Positions 34,459-42,867 of a stretch of 64,000 bases of DNA are shown piece by piece. The number at the start of each line of letters is the position of its first letter. Position 1 is the first letter of the stretch. The notes below the pieces were generated by a model. It was given only the letters and a program-made list of their open reading frames with translations. It did no database searches and was not told the origin of the DNA. The position numbers and the translations under genes are program-made. This stretch comes from Allokutzneria sp. NRRL B-24872 (GTDB taxonomy: Bacteria; Actinomycetota; Actinomycetes; Mycobacteriales; Pseudonocardiaceae), in NCBI RefSeq assembly GCF_002155965.1, contig NZ_MUMH01000025.1, positions 1,560-65,559 of the forward strand, read 5' to 3'.

Positions 34459-35045
34459 GGCCGCTCCATCGGGCCGTCAGCCGCCAAGCGCGCGACGCGG
34501 GCCAGCTCTGTGCCCCACTCCTCGGTGGTGGTCTCGGCGTGGACCGGCACGATCCCGAAGCCCGCGACGGCGAACCGGGCGAACAGCGCCGTGCGGAAGG
34601 CCAGCTCGGGCGAGGCGTCCACCGGTGTCAGCAGCTCGCCGATCCGCGTGGCGGCCAGGTTCAGCTCCTGCGTGCCCGTCGCGATCAGGTCGGGTTCTCG
34701 CAGGATCACCTTGCGGCGGCCCAGTTCCAGCCGCCACTCCTCGTCGGTGATCGCGCGGGCCGTCGCCAGCACCGCGGAGCTGAGCGCGGAGACCGGGTCC
34801 TCGGCGGCGGTCCGCGCGTCGAGCCTCCTGATCACCCGGCTGAGGAACGGGTCGAACCAGAAGATCGCGGCCTTGGTCGGGAAGGCGCGGAAGAGCGTGC
34901 GCTCGGCGACCCCGGCCAGCTCGGCGATCGCCTTGGTGGAGGTCGCCGGGTACCCGTGCTCCAGGCACAGCTCGATCGCGGCCCGCCGCACCGCGAGCCG
35001 AGTGCGCGCGGCTTTGCCTTCCCGGCCGGCCTCAGGTGCTCCCAT
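34455..35045 (-). CDS. TetR family regulator of the oxidase/hydrolase operon
   Basis: The 196-residue protein has a TetR HTH at about 15-60 (AIAELAGVAERTLFRAFPTK) and a helical effector domain. ATG 35045 is used; a GTG three codons upstream is possible. It is the first gene of the operon and overlaps the oxidase start, so it is probably autoregulatory. Two 12-bp direct repeats lie just upstream (35067-35100). Confidence 0.88.
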   Translation of the reverse strand: MGAPEAGREGKAARTRLAVRRAAIELCLEHGYPATSTKAIAELAGVAERTLFRAFPTKAAIFWFDPFLSRVIRRLDARTAAEDPVSALSSAVLATARAITDEEWRLELGRRKVILREPDLIATGTQELNLAATRIGELLTPVDASPELAFRTALFARFAVAGFGIVPVHAETTTEEWGTELARVARLAADGPMERP

Positions 35046-35066
35046 GAGGAGCACCTTACGTGGAAG

Positions 35067-35100
35067 TGTCAGTAGCTGCCAGATTAGATGTCAGTTGCTG
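35067..35100. promoter_or_regulatory. Direct repeats upstream of the TetR operon
   Basis: TGTCAGTAGCTG (35067) and TGTCAGTTGCTG (35089) match at 11 of 12 positions and are 22 bp apart, two helical turns. They overlap a TAATCT-like -10 on the minus strand, so they may be tandem operator half-sites. Confidence 0.45.
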
Positions 35101-35104
35101 TCGT

Positions 35105-35326
35105 TCATCGGGGCTCGTAGTAGAGGAACCACGGACCGTCGTAGTGGCACTCGTACCGGGAGGCCCACGTCCGGCGGACGAGTTCGCGGCCCTCGTTCTG
35201 GCACGCTTGCAGGCTCGGGAAGTGTCCCGGGTACTTGACGAGGGCGTCCTCCGCCGAGGCGCTCGGCGCGCTGAGGGAGGCGATGCCCAGGGCCATGGCG
35301 GCGACCGCCAGGAGTTTTGTTCTCAT
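35105..35326 (-). CDS. 73-residue secreted peptide
   Basis: A short protein with a Sec signal (residues 1-25, ending PSASAED). The mature part of about 48 residues holds two cysteines (ACQNEGRELV; RYECHYDGPW) and aromatic residues at the C-terminus, suggesting one disulfide. No Shine-Dalgarno is obvious. Small Cys-containing exported peptides of this form are frequent in actinomycetes and mostly uncharacterised. Confidence 0.65.
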   Translation of the reverse strand: MRTKLLAVAAMALGIASLSAPSASAEDALVKYPGHFPSLQACQNEGRELVRRTWASRYECHYDGPWFLYYEPR

Positions 35327-35385
35327 TGGCCCAGGCTGCACCCGGGCTTCGCGGTGCGGCGCGCATTTCGAGGAACGTGCGACTG

Positions 35386-36345
35386 TCACACGGACACGAC
35401 GACCTTGCCCGTCGTGTGTCCTCCGTGGACGTGGTCGATCGCTTCGGCGGCTCGCTCCAGGGGAAAGGTCCGGTCGAGCACCGGTGTCACCGCGCCGTCC
35501 TCGATCAGCTCCCGGAGCACGTCGAAGTCCTCCGCGCGCTCCTTGCTGATCAGTCCGCGCAGCTGGTGTCCGACGAACGGCGACCACAGCGCGGCGCGCA
35601 GCGTCCGGTCGACACCGCCGAGCCAGTTGCCGCCGTTCTCCCCGCCGACGATCACCAGGGTCCCCTTCGGCCTCAGCGCGCGGCGGAGGTGGCGCAGCGT
35701 CCGGCATCCCGCCGCGTCGAGCACGAGGTCGTGGTGCCCGGCGGCCGTGATGTCCTCGGTGGTGTAGTCGATGACGCGCTCAGCGCCCAAGTCCCGCACC
35801 ATGTCCAGCTTCGCCGGGCCGCACACTCCGGTGACGTGCGCCCCGCGCGATGCGGCGATCTGCACAGCGAACGTGCCGACTCCGCCTCCGGCGCCGATGA
35901 CCAGCACCCTCTGTCCCTTGTGGACGCCATGAAGTCCTTGCAGCGCAGTGCCTCCGGAGATCGGCACGGCTGCCGCCTGGTCGAAGCTGAGGTTCGCGGG
36001 CTTGCGGGTCAGCACTCCCTCGTCGGCCACCGCGTACTCGGCGAGCGAGCCTTCGCAGGTGCCGAAGACCTCCTCGCCCGGGGCTAATCGGCTCACCCCG
36101 GGCCCGACCGCCTCCACGACGCCCGCGACGTCGCGCCCGCGCACGGCGACCTTGGGTCTGCGAAGGCCGAAACCCATGAGTCGCACCAGGTACGGCTTCC
36201 CGGTCATCAGGTGCGTGACGTCCGGGCCGATCCCGGCCGCGCGCACCCGGACGAGCACCTGGCCGGGCCCGGGGACCGGCCAGTCGATCTCCTTGAGCGC
36301 CAACGTCTCCGTCGATCCGTAGCGGTGCTGCACGATGGCCTTCAC
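35386..36345 (-). CDS. Medium-chain NAD(P)-dependent reductase (quinone oxidoreductase-like)
   Basis: The 319-residue MDR protein has a GroES-like N-domain (GPGQVLVRVRAAGIGPDV) and a Rossmann domain with IGAGGGVGTFAVQIA near residue 150 and YTTEDITAAGHHDLVLDAAG. Zinc-binding cysteines of alcohol dehydrogenases are absent, so it belongs to the non-zinc quinone/enoyl reductase-like group. Its GTG start overlaps the stop of an XRE regulator gene, forming a three-gene operon with an upstream membrane protein. Confidence 0.88.
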   Translation of the reverse strand: MKAIVQHRYGSTETLALKEIDWPVPGPGQVLVRVRAAGIGPDVTHLMTGKPYLVRLMGFGLRRPKVAVRGRDVAGVVEAVGPGVSRLAPGEEVFGTCEGSLAEYAVADEGVLTRKPANLSFDQAAAVPISGGTALQGLHGVHKGQRVLVIGAGGGVGTFAVQIAASRGAHVTGVCGPAKLDMVRDLGAERVIDYTTEDITAAGHHDLVLDAAGCRTLRHLRRALRPKGTLVIVGGENGGNWLGGVDRTLRAALWSPFVGHQLRGLISKERAEDFDVLRELIEDGAVTPVLDRTFPLERAAEAIDHVHGGHTTGKVVVSV

Positions 36346-36572
36346 GGTGCCTCCTCCGGGTACTGGAACACGTCGTCGAGCCCCACCCGGAACACCCGGG
36401 CGATCTGGAAGGCCATCTCCAGCGAGGGGGAGTAGCGCCCCTGCTCGATGGCGATGACCGTCTGGCGGGTGACCCCGATCAGCTCGGCCAGGCGCGCCTG
36501 CGTCATCTCGTCCTCGGCGAAGCGCAGCGCCCTGATCCGGTTGGTCACCCTGGTCGGCTTCGGCTTCACCAC
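36342..36572 (-). CDS. Compact XRE/YozG-like regulator
   Basis: The 76-residue HTH_3 protein consists almost entirely of the DNA-binding domain (TQARLAELIGVTRQTVIAIE, then YSPSLEMAFQIARVF and a terminal DDVFQYPEE). This YozG-like class is often next to small membrane proteins, as here: it overlaps the 3' end of the membrane gene at 36566 and the start of the MDR gene. It likely binds the twin operators at 37008-37070. Confidence 0.88.
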   Translation of the reverse strand: MVKPKPTRVTNRIRALRFAEDEMTQARLAELIGVTRQTVIAIEQGRYSPSLEMAFQIARVFRVGLDDVFQYPEEAP

Positions 36573-36994
36573 GGCTGGAAACCCGTTCGGTAGGCGCCGA
36601 TCCTGGCCAGCGAGCCGAGCACGGCGGAGAGCACGAAGCCCAGGTGGATGGCGTTGGCGATCCAGAAGTGCGCCAGCCCGCCCAGCGCCATCAGCAGCGC
36701 GGCGATCGCTCCGATCACCACGAAGGCGTTGCCGACGTGGTCGCCGAAGCGCTCGATCTCGCGGTCCCGCTGGTCGCGCAGCGTCGAGCCGCGCTCACCG
36801 GTGACCGCGACCAGGACGTTCAGCGCGATCCCCGCCACGATCGCCGCGCCGACCGTCCACAGCAGGGCGTCGGCGTAGCGCACCTCCGCCAGCGGCCCGC
36901 CGTCCCACCTGCCGAGGACCAGCAGCAGGTAGCTCGCGTACCCCGCGACCGCGACCACCGCCATGATCCACGCGCGTTTTTCCTCGACCGCCAC
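36566..36994 (-). CDS. Small membrane protein, DUF2178-like
   Basis: The 142-residue protein has about four transmembrane helices (about 10-28, 45-65, 88-108, 112-130) separated by a short cytoplasmic loop with RGSTLRDQRDREIERFGDHVG, a charged segment typical of DUF2178-like partners of XRE regulators. GTG 36994 has GGGGG at 4-8 nt upstream. It is the first gene of the operon membrane protein - XRE - MDR reductase. Function unknown. Confidence 0.78.
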   Translation of the reverse strand: MAVEEKRAWIMAVVAVAGYASYLLLVLGRWDGGPLAEVRYADALLWTVGAAIVAGIALNVLVAVTGERGSTLRDQRDREIERFGDHVGNAFVVIGAIAALLMALGGLAHFWIANAIHLGFVLSAVLGSLARIGAYRTGFQPW

Positions 36995-37007
36995 GACGCC
37001 CCCTCGT

Positions 37008-37070
37008 GTCAAGAATGTTTGACACCGTCGAAGGTAAAGACACTTCGACACCATGTCAAACATTCTTGAC
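37008..37070 (-). promoter_or_regulatory. Twin palindromic operators around the membrane-protein/XRE promoter
   Basis: GTCAAGAATGTTTGACA (37008-37024) and its exact reverse complement (37054-37070) are each palindromic (GTCAA-N6-TTGAC). Between them GTCGAAG and CTTCGAC form a further 7-bp pair. Each outer arm contains TTGACA; on the minus strand TTGACA is followed after 17 bp by TACCTT, giving a promoter flanked by two operators. Confidence 0.75.
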
Positions 37071-37079
37071 GTCGGGGCG

Positions 37080-37559
37080 CTACACGACGACGGCCAGCTC
37101 GTCCTCCATCGCGGTCGCCCTGCGCAGCAGTCCGCGCATCACCAGCAGGACGAGCAGCAGCGCGAACCCGCCGAAGGCCAGCCCGCCGACGCCGAGGATC
37201 TGCGCGGGCGGCCCCGGGATCTCGCTGGACAGCATGTGCACGCCGAAGCCCGTGGTCAGTGCCGTCGCGGCGGCGGTCGCGCCGATCACCACGTTCACCC
37301 ACGGGAAGGCTCGCTGGGTGAACAGCCGGTCGGTCTCGGCCATGGACAGCAGCACGAGCGCCGCGACCAGGGCCACCTGCACGCACAGCACTCCGACGAT
37401 GCCGACCGCGCTGTAGGCGGTGACGTGGTCCGTCAGCTCCGGGTGCAGGCGCGCCTCGTCGGCGACGGCGTTGGGGATCGCCACCACCTGGCCGAAGACC
37501 GAGACGAGCAGGGTGAAGGTGATCAGTCCCCGCAGGACGAGAAGGGCAACGCGGTTCAT
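37080..37559 (-). CDS. DUF2975-like four-helix membrane protein
   Basis: The 159-residue protein has four transmembrane helices (about 5-28, 45-70, 85-107, 118-140) in the arrangement of DUF2975, including LTTGFGVHMLSSEIPGPP before helix 4. These proteins usually pair with YozG-type XRE regulators; here the nearest one is two genes downstream. ATG 37559 lies 7 nt after a well-formed -10 hexamer, so the mRNA is probably leaderless; an in-frame TTG at 37574 is not used. Confidence 0.8.
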   Translation of the reverse strand: MNRVALLVLRGLITFTLLVSVFGQVVAIPNAVADEARLHPELTDHVTAYSAVGIVGVLCVQVALVAALVLLSMAETDRLFTQRAFPWVNVVIGATAAATALTTGFGVHMLSSEIPGPPAQILGVGGLAFGGFALLLVLLVMRGLLRRATAMEDELAVVV

Positions 37560-37566
37560 GTCATCG

Positions 37567-37595
37567 AGTATCAATCACTATCTATCGTTTTTCAA
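37567..37595 (-). promoter_or_regulatory. Promoter of the DUF2975 gene (leaderless)
   Basis: On the minus strand TTGAAA (37590-37595) and GATACT (37567-37572) are separated by 17 bp. The ATG begins 7 nt after the -10. The AT-rich stretch is unusual for this genome and overlaps the 3' end of the upstream gene. Confidence 0.75.
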
Positions 37596-38438
37596 TAGCA
37601 TCCGCCGGGCTCGGCGCAGCGTGGTCGGATCGTCGGAGCGCTCCGCCTGGCGCAGCAGGCGCTCCTTGAGCGGTTCGGGCAGCGAGTCGACGTCGCGCTT
37701 GTGCTTGGACCGGCTCTTCCACCCGACGAGGTGCCGGACCGCGCCCGCGTCGTGCTCCGGCCGCGCCCGCGGATCGCGCAGCGCGACGGTGATCTCCGCG
37801 ATCGGCACGGCTTTGAGCAGGAGCCCGGGAACCACCTCGTGCGCGGGGAACCCCGAGTACCGGCCGCTGCCGGAACCGCACCACGCCAACAGGTCGAGGA
37901 CGCGGACCACGGGATCGGGAACGGCTCGGCGCAACAGGTCCTGTGCCTCGCCGAGCCACTCGGCGGACGGGACGGCGCCGATCTTGGACAGCGCGAGCAC
38001 GCGGTCGGTGAGCGGGGTCAGCGCGGCCGGGATCGCCGCCACCCACGCGGCCTCCTCCTCCGAAGCCTGATCACGCCGGGACTCGGCCTCCGCGACCTGC
38101 CGCGAGGGGTTGGAGATGCCCTGCTCCTCCAGCCACCGCAACACCAATCGGCCGTCGGCGAGGACCGCGTGGCCCTCCCAGCGGTCCCAGCGCAGCGTCG
38201 AGGCGTGGTGCAGCACGACGACCGCGAGCACGCCGTCGTCCGGGCCGACGATCTCGAAGCGGACGTCGCCCCGGCACATGCACACGAAGCCCGGCAACGA
38301 CTCCACCACCATGGCCGCGCGCAGCCGATCCCGTGCGCCCGGTGGCTCCAGGTCCACGACGGCCGTGCCGGAGCCGGAGATCTCCGCCACCCGCACGCGG
38401 GAAGCCTGTCGCAGCATGACGTCCAGCAAGGACCTCAT
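37578..38438 (-). CDS. Uncharacterised protein downstream of the Ntn hydrolase
   Basis: The 286-residue soluble protein begins with a beta-rich part (about 1-100, containing CMCRGDVRFEIVGPDDGV and HHASTLRWDRWEGHAVLADG). A helical part follows (about 110-286) ending in a basic LRRARRMLLKNDR. No domain is recognised. The ATG overlaps the acylase stop, so it is translationally coupled to it and may act in the same process. Its 3' end overlaps the promoter of the DUF2975 gene. Confidence 0.75.
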   Translation of the reverse strand: MRSLLDVMLRQASRVRVAEISGSGTAVVDLEPPGARDRLRAAMVVESLPGFVCMCRGDVRFEIVGPDDGVLAVVVLHHASTLRWDRWEGHAVLADGRLVLRWLEEQGISNPSRQVAEAESRRDQASEEEAAWVAAIPAALTPLTDRVLALSKIGAVPSAEWLGEAQDLLRRAVPDPVVRVLDLLAWCGSGSGRYSGFPAHEVVPGLLLKAVPIAEITVALRDPRARPEHDAGAVRHLVGWKSRSKHKRDVDSLPEPLKERLLRQAERSDDPTTLRRARRMLLKNDR

Positions 38439-40579
38439 GACGTGGGCCCGAGTCTCTTGTACCGGCCATTAATCCAGTCGTGCATGTCGGAGTAGTACCA
38501 CCGCGAGAAGCGCCGGTCGGAGGGGCCGCCCGCGAGGCAGCTCTCCCAGCCGGGCGCGGCGAAGTCGGCGACCACGCGCAAGGACGGCGCGAACGTGGTG
38601 AGCCTTCCGGCGGAGCGGTAGATCTGCGTCTGGTGCGGCGTCGCCCGCCCGCCGACCAGGGTGACCGGGCCGCGGTCGAACCCGGCGAAGCGCGGTAGCT
38701 TCCCGCCGAAGAGCATGTGGCTCATGACGACGCCGCGCCGCTTGCCCCACGGCTCGGGATTCCCGGTCAGCGCGGCGGAAGCGGCTGCCTCGAACAGCTC
38801 TTCGCGGGTCTTGCCGCCGAACCACGGTGAACGCTCGGAGAGCAGGACGCGGTCGAAGTTCGCGTAGAAGTCCGTGAGGATTCCGGTCTGCGCGATGATG
38901 TGCGCGACCGTCGCCGTGCCGAGGACCGGACCGAAGACCAGCTCGATGAGCTTGGCGTAGAACCGTTCGAACGCCTCCGCGCCCTCGGACCGCGCGTCGT
39001 AGGAGAAGTCCCATGCGCCGACAGCTCGCCCGGAAGCGGTGTCCGGCAGCAACGGTCGCAAGATCGAAACGAAACGCTCGGCCTGCTTCGAGTGCAGGTC
39101 GTGCTGGATGCGCTTCATGTGCTCCGCGCCGAGTTTCTCTGAAGCACCAAGCAGCTCGGCGATCCGGTCCGCGCGGTAGGAAGCCATCGGCGCGTTGATG
39201 GGGGAGACCACGCCGAAATGGTTGAGGTCGTTGTTCGCGGTGACGATGAAGCCGCACTCCGGATTCTGCGCCCGAGGCAGCTCCGAAGCCGGGTGGAAGC
39301 CCTGCCAGTCGTTGTCGGAATCCCAACCGGGCAAGGGGATCAAGCCGCTCCGCCCGGGACCGCGCACAGGAATCCGGCCGGACATCTGGTAGCCGATGTC
39401 GCCCGACGAATCCGCGAGGACGAAGTTGAACGACACCTCCAGCTCGCCGAGGTGCCGCATGCCCTCGGTGACGGTCTTCGCGTTCCACAGAGCCAACATC
39501 GCCTCGATGGACCTGGCGCCGCCGTGCGCGCCCGCCCACCGCGTGGCCAGCTGGTACTCGCCGTCTTCCGGAGACCCGTCGAGCACGCCGTGGTTCTCGG
39601 TGTCCCAGAACGTGACCTCGACGGGCTCTTTCCCCTTGCGCCGCACCACTTCCACGCGCTGACGCAGCGGAGACCACTCCTCGCCGCGAAGCACGCGGCC
39701 GTCCTGCACGCGTTCTACCCACGAGTCCGTGGCATCGGCGAAGCTGTACGTCGCGCCCCACGCCAGGTCATCGGTGCGAGCCAGCAAAAGCCCGCACAGT
39801 CCGGGAATCGTCGCGCTGACGGCGTAGCGGTCGGGGCACTCGACGACCACCTCGTACCAGACGGCGGGCAGCCGGTTGATCTCCAGATGCGGGTCGTTGG
39901 CCAGCAACGGCCGCCCGGACCGCGTGCGGTGACCGGCCACCACCCAGTTGTTCGAAGCCATCAGCCGCGAGTGCGACGCCAGCTCCCGCACCGCGTCCGG
40001 CACGAGCTGGTCGGTGAGCCGCACCTTCTTCACCAGTGACGGATCGAGCCCGGACAGCTGCCCGGGGAACAGCGCCTCCAAGTGCTCGACACCGACTCCG
40101 GCGCGGACGCACTCCACGATCCAGCGCTCCAGCTCGCCCTGCGACTGCGCCAGCGACACGTAGCCGACCATCCGCGAAACGAGCACGATGTCCTCGATCG
40201 TCCACGGCTCCGGTCGATGCCCGAGCACGCGCAGCTCCCACGGGACCGACCGCGACAGCACGTGGTTCACGCCGACCACGTAGGCGTCGAGCCGGTCTCG
40301 CGCGTCCGTGCTGAGCGCGGCGGTCTCCTGCGCGAGATCGCTCTGCCAGTTCATCTTGCGGAAGAACAGGTCCACGTCGACCAGGTCGGGGTCCAGCACC
40401 TCCGCGCCGCGCCCCCTCGCGATGATGCGTGTCATGAGCATCTGGAGCGCGCGGTCGGTCGCGTGCGCGATACCGAGCCCCCGGTAGACGCCCAGTTCCG
40501 AGTCCGCGCGCACGCGCATGACACCGCGCTCGCCCCGGTGCAACGAGACCAGGTTGTCCACGTGGATCTTTCGGCGCAT
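38435..40579 (-). CDS. Penicillin acylase family (Ntn) hydrolase without signal peptide
   Basis: The 714-residue protein matches the penicillin/cephalosporin acylase family. RGLGIAHATDRALQMLM is in the N-terminal (alpha) part, and the probable autoprocessing site ASNNWVVAGHRTRSG has Ser as the new N-terminal nucleophile near residue 223, followed by ANDPHLE. The beta chain has the FVLADSSGDIGYQMSGRIPVR segment (cited as its ends) and AFD-like core strands. There is no signal peptide, unlike secreted acylases, so it would act in the cytoplasm on amide bonds of unknown substrates. ATG 40579 is chosen at the conserved start; the upstream ORF extension overlaps the TetR. Confidence 0.85.
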   Translation of the reverse strand: MRRKIHVDNLVSLHRGERGVMRVRADSELGVYRGLGIAHATDRALQMLMTRIIARGRGAEVLDPDLVDVDLFFRKMNWQSDLAQETAALSTDARDRLDAYVVGVNHVLSRSVPWELRVLGHRPEPWTIEDIVLVSRMVGYVSLAQSQGELERWIVECVRAGVGVEHLEALFPGQLSGLDPSLVKKVRLTDQLVPDAVRELASHSRLMASNNWVVAGHRTRSGRPLLANDPHLEINRLPAVWYEVVVECPDRYAVSATIPGLCGLLLARTDDLAWGATYSFADATDSWVERVQDGRVLRGEEWSPLRQRVEVVRRKGKEPVEVTFWDTENHGVLDGSPEDGEYQLATRWAGAHGGARSIEAMLALWNAKTVTEGMRHLGELEVSFNFVLADSSGDIGYQMSGRIPVRGPGRSGLIPLPGWDSDNDWQGFHPASELPRAQNPECGFIVTANNDLNHFGVVSPINAPMASYRADRIAELLGASEKLGAEHMKRIQHDLHSKQAERFVSILRPLLPDTASGRAVGAWDFSYDARSEGAEAFERFYAKLIELVFGPVLGTATVAHIIAQTGILTDFYANFDRVLLSERSPWFGGKTREELFEAAASAALTGNPEPWGKRRGVVMSHMLFGGKLPRFAGFDRGPVTLVGGRATPHQTQIYRSAGRLTTFAPSLRVVADFAAPGWESCLAGGPSDRRFSRWYYSDMHDWINGRYKRLGPTS

Positions 40580-40611
40580 CGAGCCAGTAGACGGACTCCC
40601 GTCGCGACCCG

Positions 40612-41196
40612 TCAACCCCGTCCTTCGAGAGGCTCCAGTGCGCCCCACAGTGCGCCGAGGCACACCGCGCGCAGCTCTTCGCGCGAGTACGCCTGGTTGG
40701 CGAGCCAGTCCACGCACATCGTGCGCACGAACACCAGCCAGCTCGTCAACGCCGCTGACACGAGATCCCGCGCGCGCTCGTCGAAACACGCGTTGTCGAG
40801 GAGCCGGTGCCGCAACGTGGCCAGTTCGCCCTCGATGATCGCCTGGATGACCTGGTCTCCCGCGAGCTCACGGTTGGCCGCGAGCACTGTGTGGCTGTTG
40901 GCCTCGAAGTACGCCAAGTGCGCGTCGAGCGCCGCGGCGACCTGGCCGGCCACGGGCGCATCGGGGTCGAACTCCGACTTGGCGAGCAACTGCTCGGACG
41001 CCTGCTCGTAGATCGCCGCGAACAGGTCGCGCTTGTTCGGGAAGTACCGGTACAGCAGCGCGCGTGAAATGCCCGCGCGGTCGGCGACGTCCTCCATCCG
41101 CACGTCCTCGTACGGCTTCGCCGCGAACAGCGTCGCCGCGACGTCGAGGAGTTCGGCGCGGCGCTCGGCCGGGTCGAGCCTGCGGCGTGGGGTCAC
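40612..41196 (-). CDS. TetR family regulator
   Basis: The 194-residue protein has its HTH at about 25-70 (VADRAGISRALLYRYFPNKR) and a C-terminal ligand domain of the common TetR type. GTG 41196 lies 6 nt after TAAGAT, suggesting a leaderless mRNA; the promoter overlaps the palindromes at 41219-41248. It is divergent from a DUF4345 gene, which is the likely target. Confidence 0.9.
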   Translation of the reverse strand: MTPRRRLDPAERRAELLDVAATLFAAKPYEDVRMEDVADRAGISRALLYRYFPNKRDLFAAIYEQASEQLLAKSEFDPDAPVAGQVAAALDAHLAYFEANSHTVLAANRELAGDQVIQAIIEGELATLRHRLLDNACFDERARDLVSAALTSWLVFVRTMCVDWLANQAYSREELRAVCLGALWGALEPLEGRG

Positions 41197-41218
41197 CGCA
41201 CCATCTTACTTGACACGC

Positions 41219-41248
41219 GTCTACTAGCTAAGTAGACACGCATCTACT
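41219..41248. promoter_or_regulatory. TetR operator between tetR and the DUF4345 gene
   Basis: GTCTACT and AGTAGAC are perfect 7-bp arms with a 5-bp spacer (41219-41237). AGTAGA is reused with TCTACT in a second overlapping inverted repeat (41231-41248). It covers the -35 side of the tetR promoter. Confidence 0.75.
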
Positions 41249-41267
41249 AACGGGAGAGGTGGGGCGA

Positions 41268-41666
41268 ATGGTCAAGCTCTTGAGAGTGCTGCTGCTGGTC
41301 ACCGGCGTCGCGTGCGTGGCGATCGGCGTGTACCACATCGTGCTCGGAATCGACTCCGTGCCTGGTGAGGAGGGCACGGGCGCCACCGTGGACAGCCGGG
41401 AGCGCTTCTACAACGCGATCTTCCTCGGCTACGGGCTCGCGTGGGTCTGGGCCGCGCGGCAGGTGCCGATCTCCGCGTCAGCCGTGCGCTGGCTCGCCGG
41501 GATCATGCTGCTCGGCGGCGTCGGCCGGGTCCTGTCGATGCTCGTCCACGGCCAGCCGCACTGGTTCCAGGTCCCGCTGACCGTGATCGAGTTCGTGCTC
41601 CCGGCGGTGTTCTTCTGGCTGGCCACCGCCGACGAGCGCCGTGTCGCGCTCAGCGGACCTGGCTGA
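41268..41666 (+). CDS. DUF4345 membrane protein
   Basis: The 132-residue protein has four transmembrane helices (about 5-24, 48-65, 75-92, 103-122) and the family pattern RFYNAIFLGYGLAWVWA and ARQVPISASAVRWLAGIMLLGG with GRVLSM. Function unknown. ATG 41268 has GGGAGAGG 8 nt upstream. It is divergently transcribed from a TetR gene with shared operator, and its 3' end overlaps the convergent serine hydrolase by 17 bp. Confidence 0.88.
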   Translation: MVKLLRVLLLVTGVACVAIGVYHIVLGIDSVPGEEGTGATVDSRERFYNAIFLGYGLAWVWAARQVPISASAVRWLAGIMLLGGVGRVLSMLVHGQPHWFQVPLTVIEFVLPAVFFWLATADERRVALSGPG

Positions 41667-42774
41667 GCGCGGCGGTCCACGGCAGCCACCGGGGGTCCGC
41701 GCCCGACATCGGGTCCCACGCCATGTTCGAGCACGTGTAGCCCACGGCGTGCCCGCTGGCCGGATCGGCGAACGCCAGCCGCCCGCCCGCGCCCGCGTGA
41801 CCGAAGGACGTGGGGCCCAACATCGGTTCGCCGGGTCGCGACAGCTCGTAGCCCAATCCGAACCGCTGCGGGAACGGGATGCGCATCAGGTTCAGCGGTG
41901 AGGGCGCGGACAACGAGTCCGTCTGCGGGGTCCGCGCCTGGCGCGCCGACTCCTCGCTGAGCAGGCGCACACCGTCGACCTCGCCGATCGTGGCCGCGTA
42001 CATCCGCGCGAGCGAGTGCGCGTCGCCGACCGCGTTCATCGCGGGGATCTCGGCTGCGCGGCCCTCGCGGGTGTTCAGCAGTGGCAAGCACTCCGCGGCG
42101 AACATGTAGCCCCTCATAAGCGCGCGCAGCGTCTTCATGCCGAACTTCAGCGCGGCGGGCAGTTTCAGTTCCGGCGCCGTGGAGAACTGCGGCACCACGC
42201 GGTGCTCCTGCTCCTCGGGCAGGCCGATCCACAGGTCCAGTTCGAGCGGGTCGGCGATCTCAGTGCGGAAGAACTCGCCGACAGAGCGTCCTGCGATGCG
42301 GCGCACGACCTCGCCGACGAGATAGCCGTAGGTCAACGCGTGGTAGGCGTAGGCGGTGCCGGGCTCCCACATCGGAGTCGCCGCGCCCAATGCCTTGGCG
42401 CACGTGTCCCAGTCCAACGCGTCGATCGGGATGAGCCCGGCCTCCTTGGGGAACGACGGTATGCCCGCGCTGTGCGTGAGCAGGTGCCGCACCGTGGCCG
42501 ACGTGGCCGTGAACTCCGGCCAGTACCGCGTCACGGGCTCGTCCACGTCGAGGAGTCCGCGCTCCACGAGCATCTGCGCGCACGTCGCCACGATGCCCTT
42601 GGTGCACGACATGACGATGCCGATCCTGTTCTCCTCGCCCGTCCACAGGTCCACGACGAGCTCACCGTGCCGGTAGACCGACAGCTGCGCCTGGCCCTCG
42701 TCGTGGGCCTGCGCGGCCGCGAACGCCTCACGCACGTTCTCGTAGCCACGGGCCACTGATCCGCTGACTCGCAT
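41650..42774 (-). CDS. Serine hydrolase of the beta-lactamase/EstB type
   Basis: The 374-residue protein has a class C beta-lactamase fold with SxxK motif MSCTKG (Ser near 60), the Tyr motif YAYHALTYG, LLTHSAGIPSF and a C-terminal FGHAGAGG in the KTG position. EstB-like members are esterases. There is no signal peptide, so it is cytoplasmic. ATG 42774 is chosen because GGAGG lies 7 nt before it; the ATG two codons earlier is too close to the SD. Divergent from a TetR with twin operators. Confidence 0.85.
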   Translation of the reverse strand: MRVSGSVARGYENVREAFAAAQAHDEGQAQLSVYRHGELVVDLWTGEENRIGIVMSCTKGIVATCAQMLVERGLLDVDEPVTRYWPEFTATSATVRHLLTHSAGIPSFPKEAGLIPIDALDWDTCAKALGAATPMWEPGTAYAYHALTYGYLVGEVVRRIAGRSVGEFFRTEIADPLELDLWIGLPEEQEHRVVPQFSTAPELKLPAALKFGMKTLRALMRGYMFAAECLPLLNTREGRAAEIPAMNAVGDAHSLARMYAATIGEVDGVRLLSEESARQARTPQTDSLSAPSPLNLMRIPFPQRFGLGYELSRPGEPMLGPTSFGHAGAGGRLAFADPASGHAVGYTCSNMAWDPMSGADPRWLPWTAALSQVR

Positions 42775-42819
42775 CGTCATGCCTCCACCGCCGTCCGGGA
42801 ACACCGCGAGACGTTATCG

Positions 42820-42853
42820 GACCACTGGTCTGTTATCAAGAGACCGCTGGTCT
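42820..42853. promoter_or_regulatory. Twin TetR operators
   Basis: GACC-ACT-GGTC (42820-42830) and AGACC-GCT-GGTCT (42841-42853) have centres 22 bp apart. They lie between the divergent serine hydrolase and TetR genes and overlap the TetR promoter (TTATCA, 17 bp, TAAGCT). Confidence 0.8.
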
Positions 42854-42867
42854 GATAAGCTGGTCCG

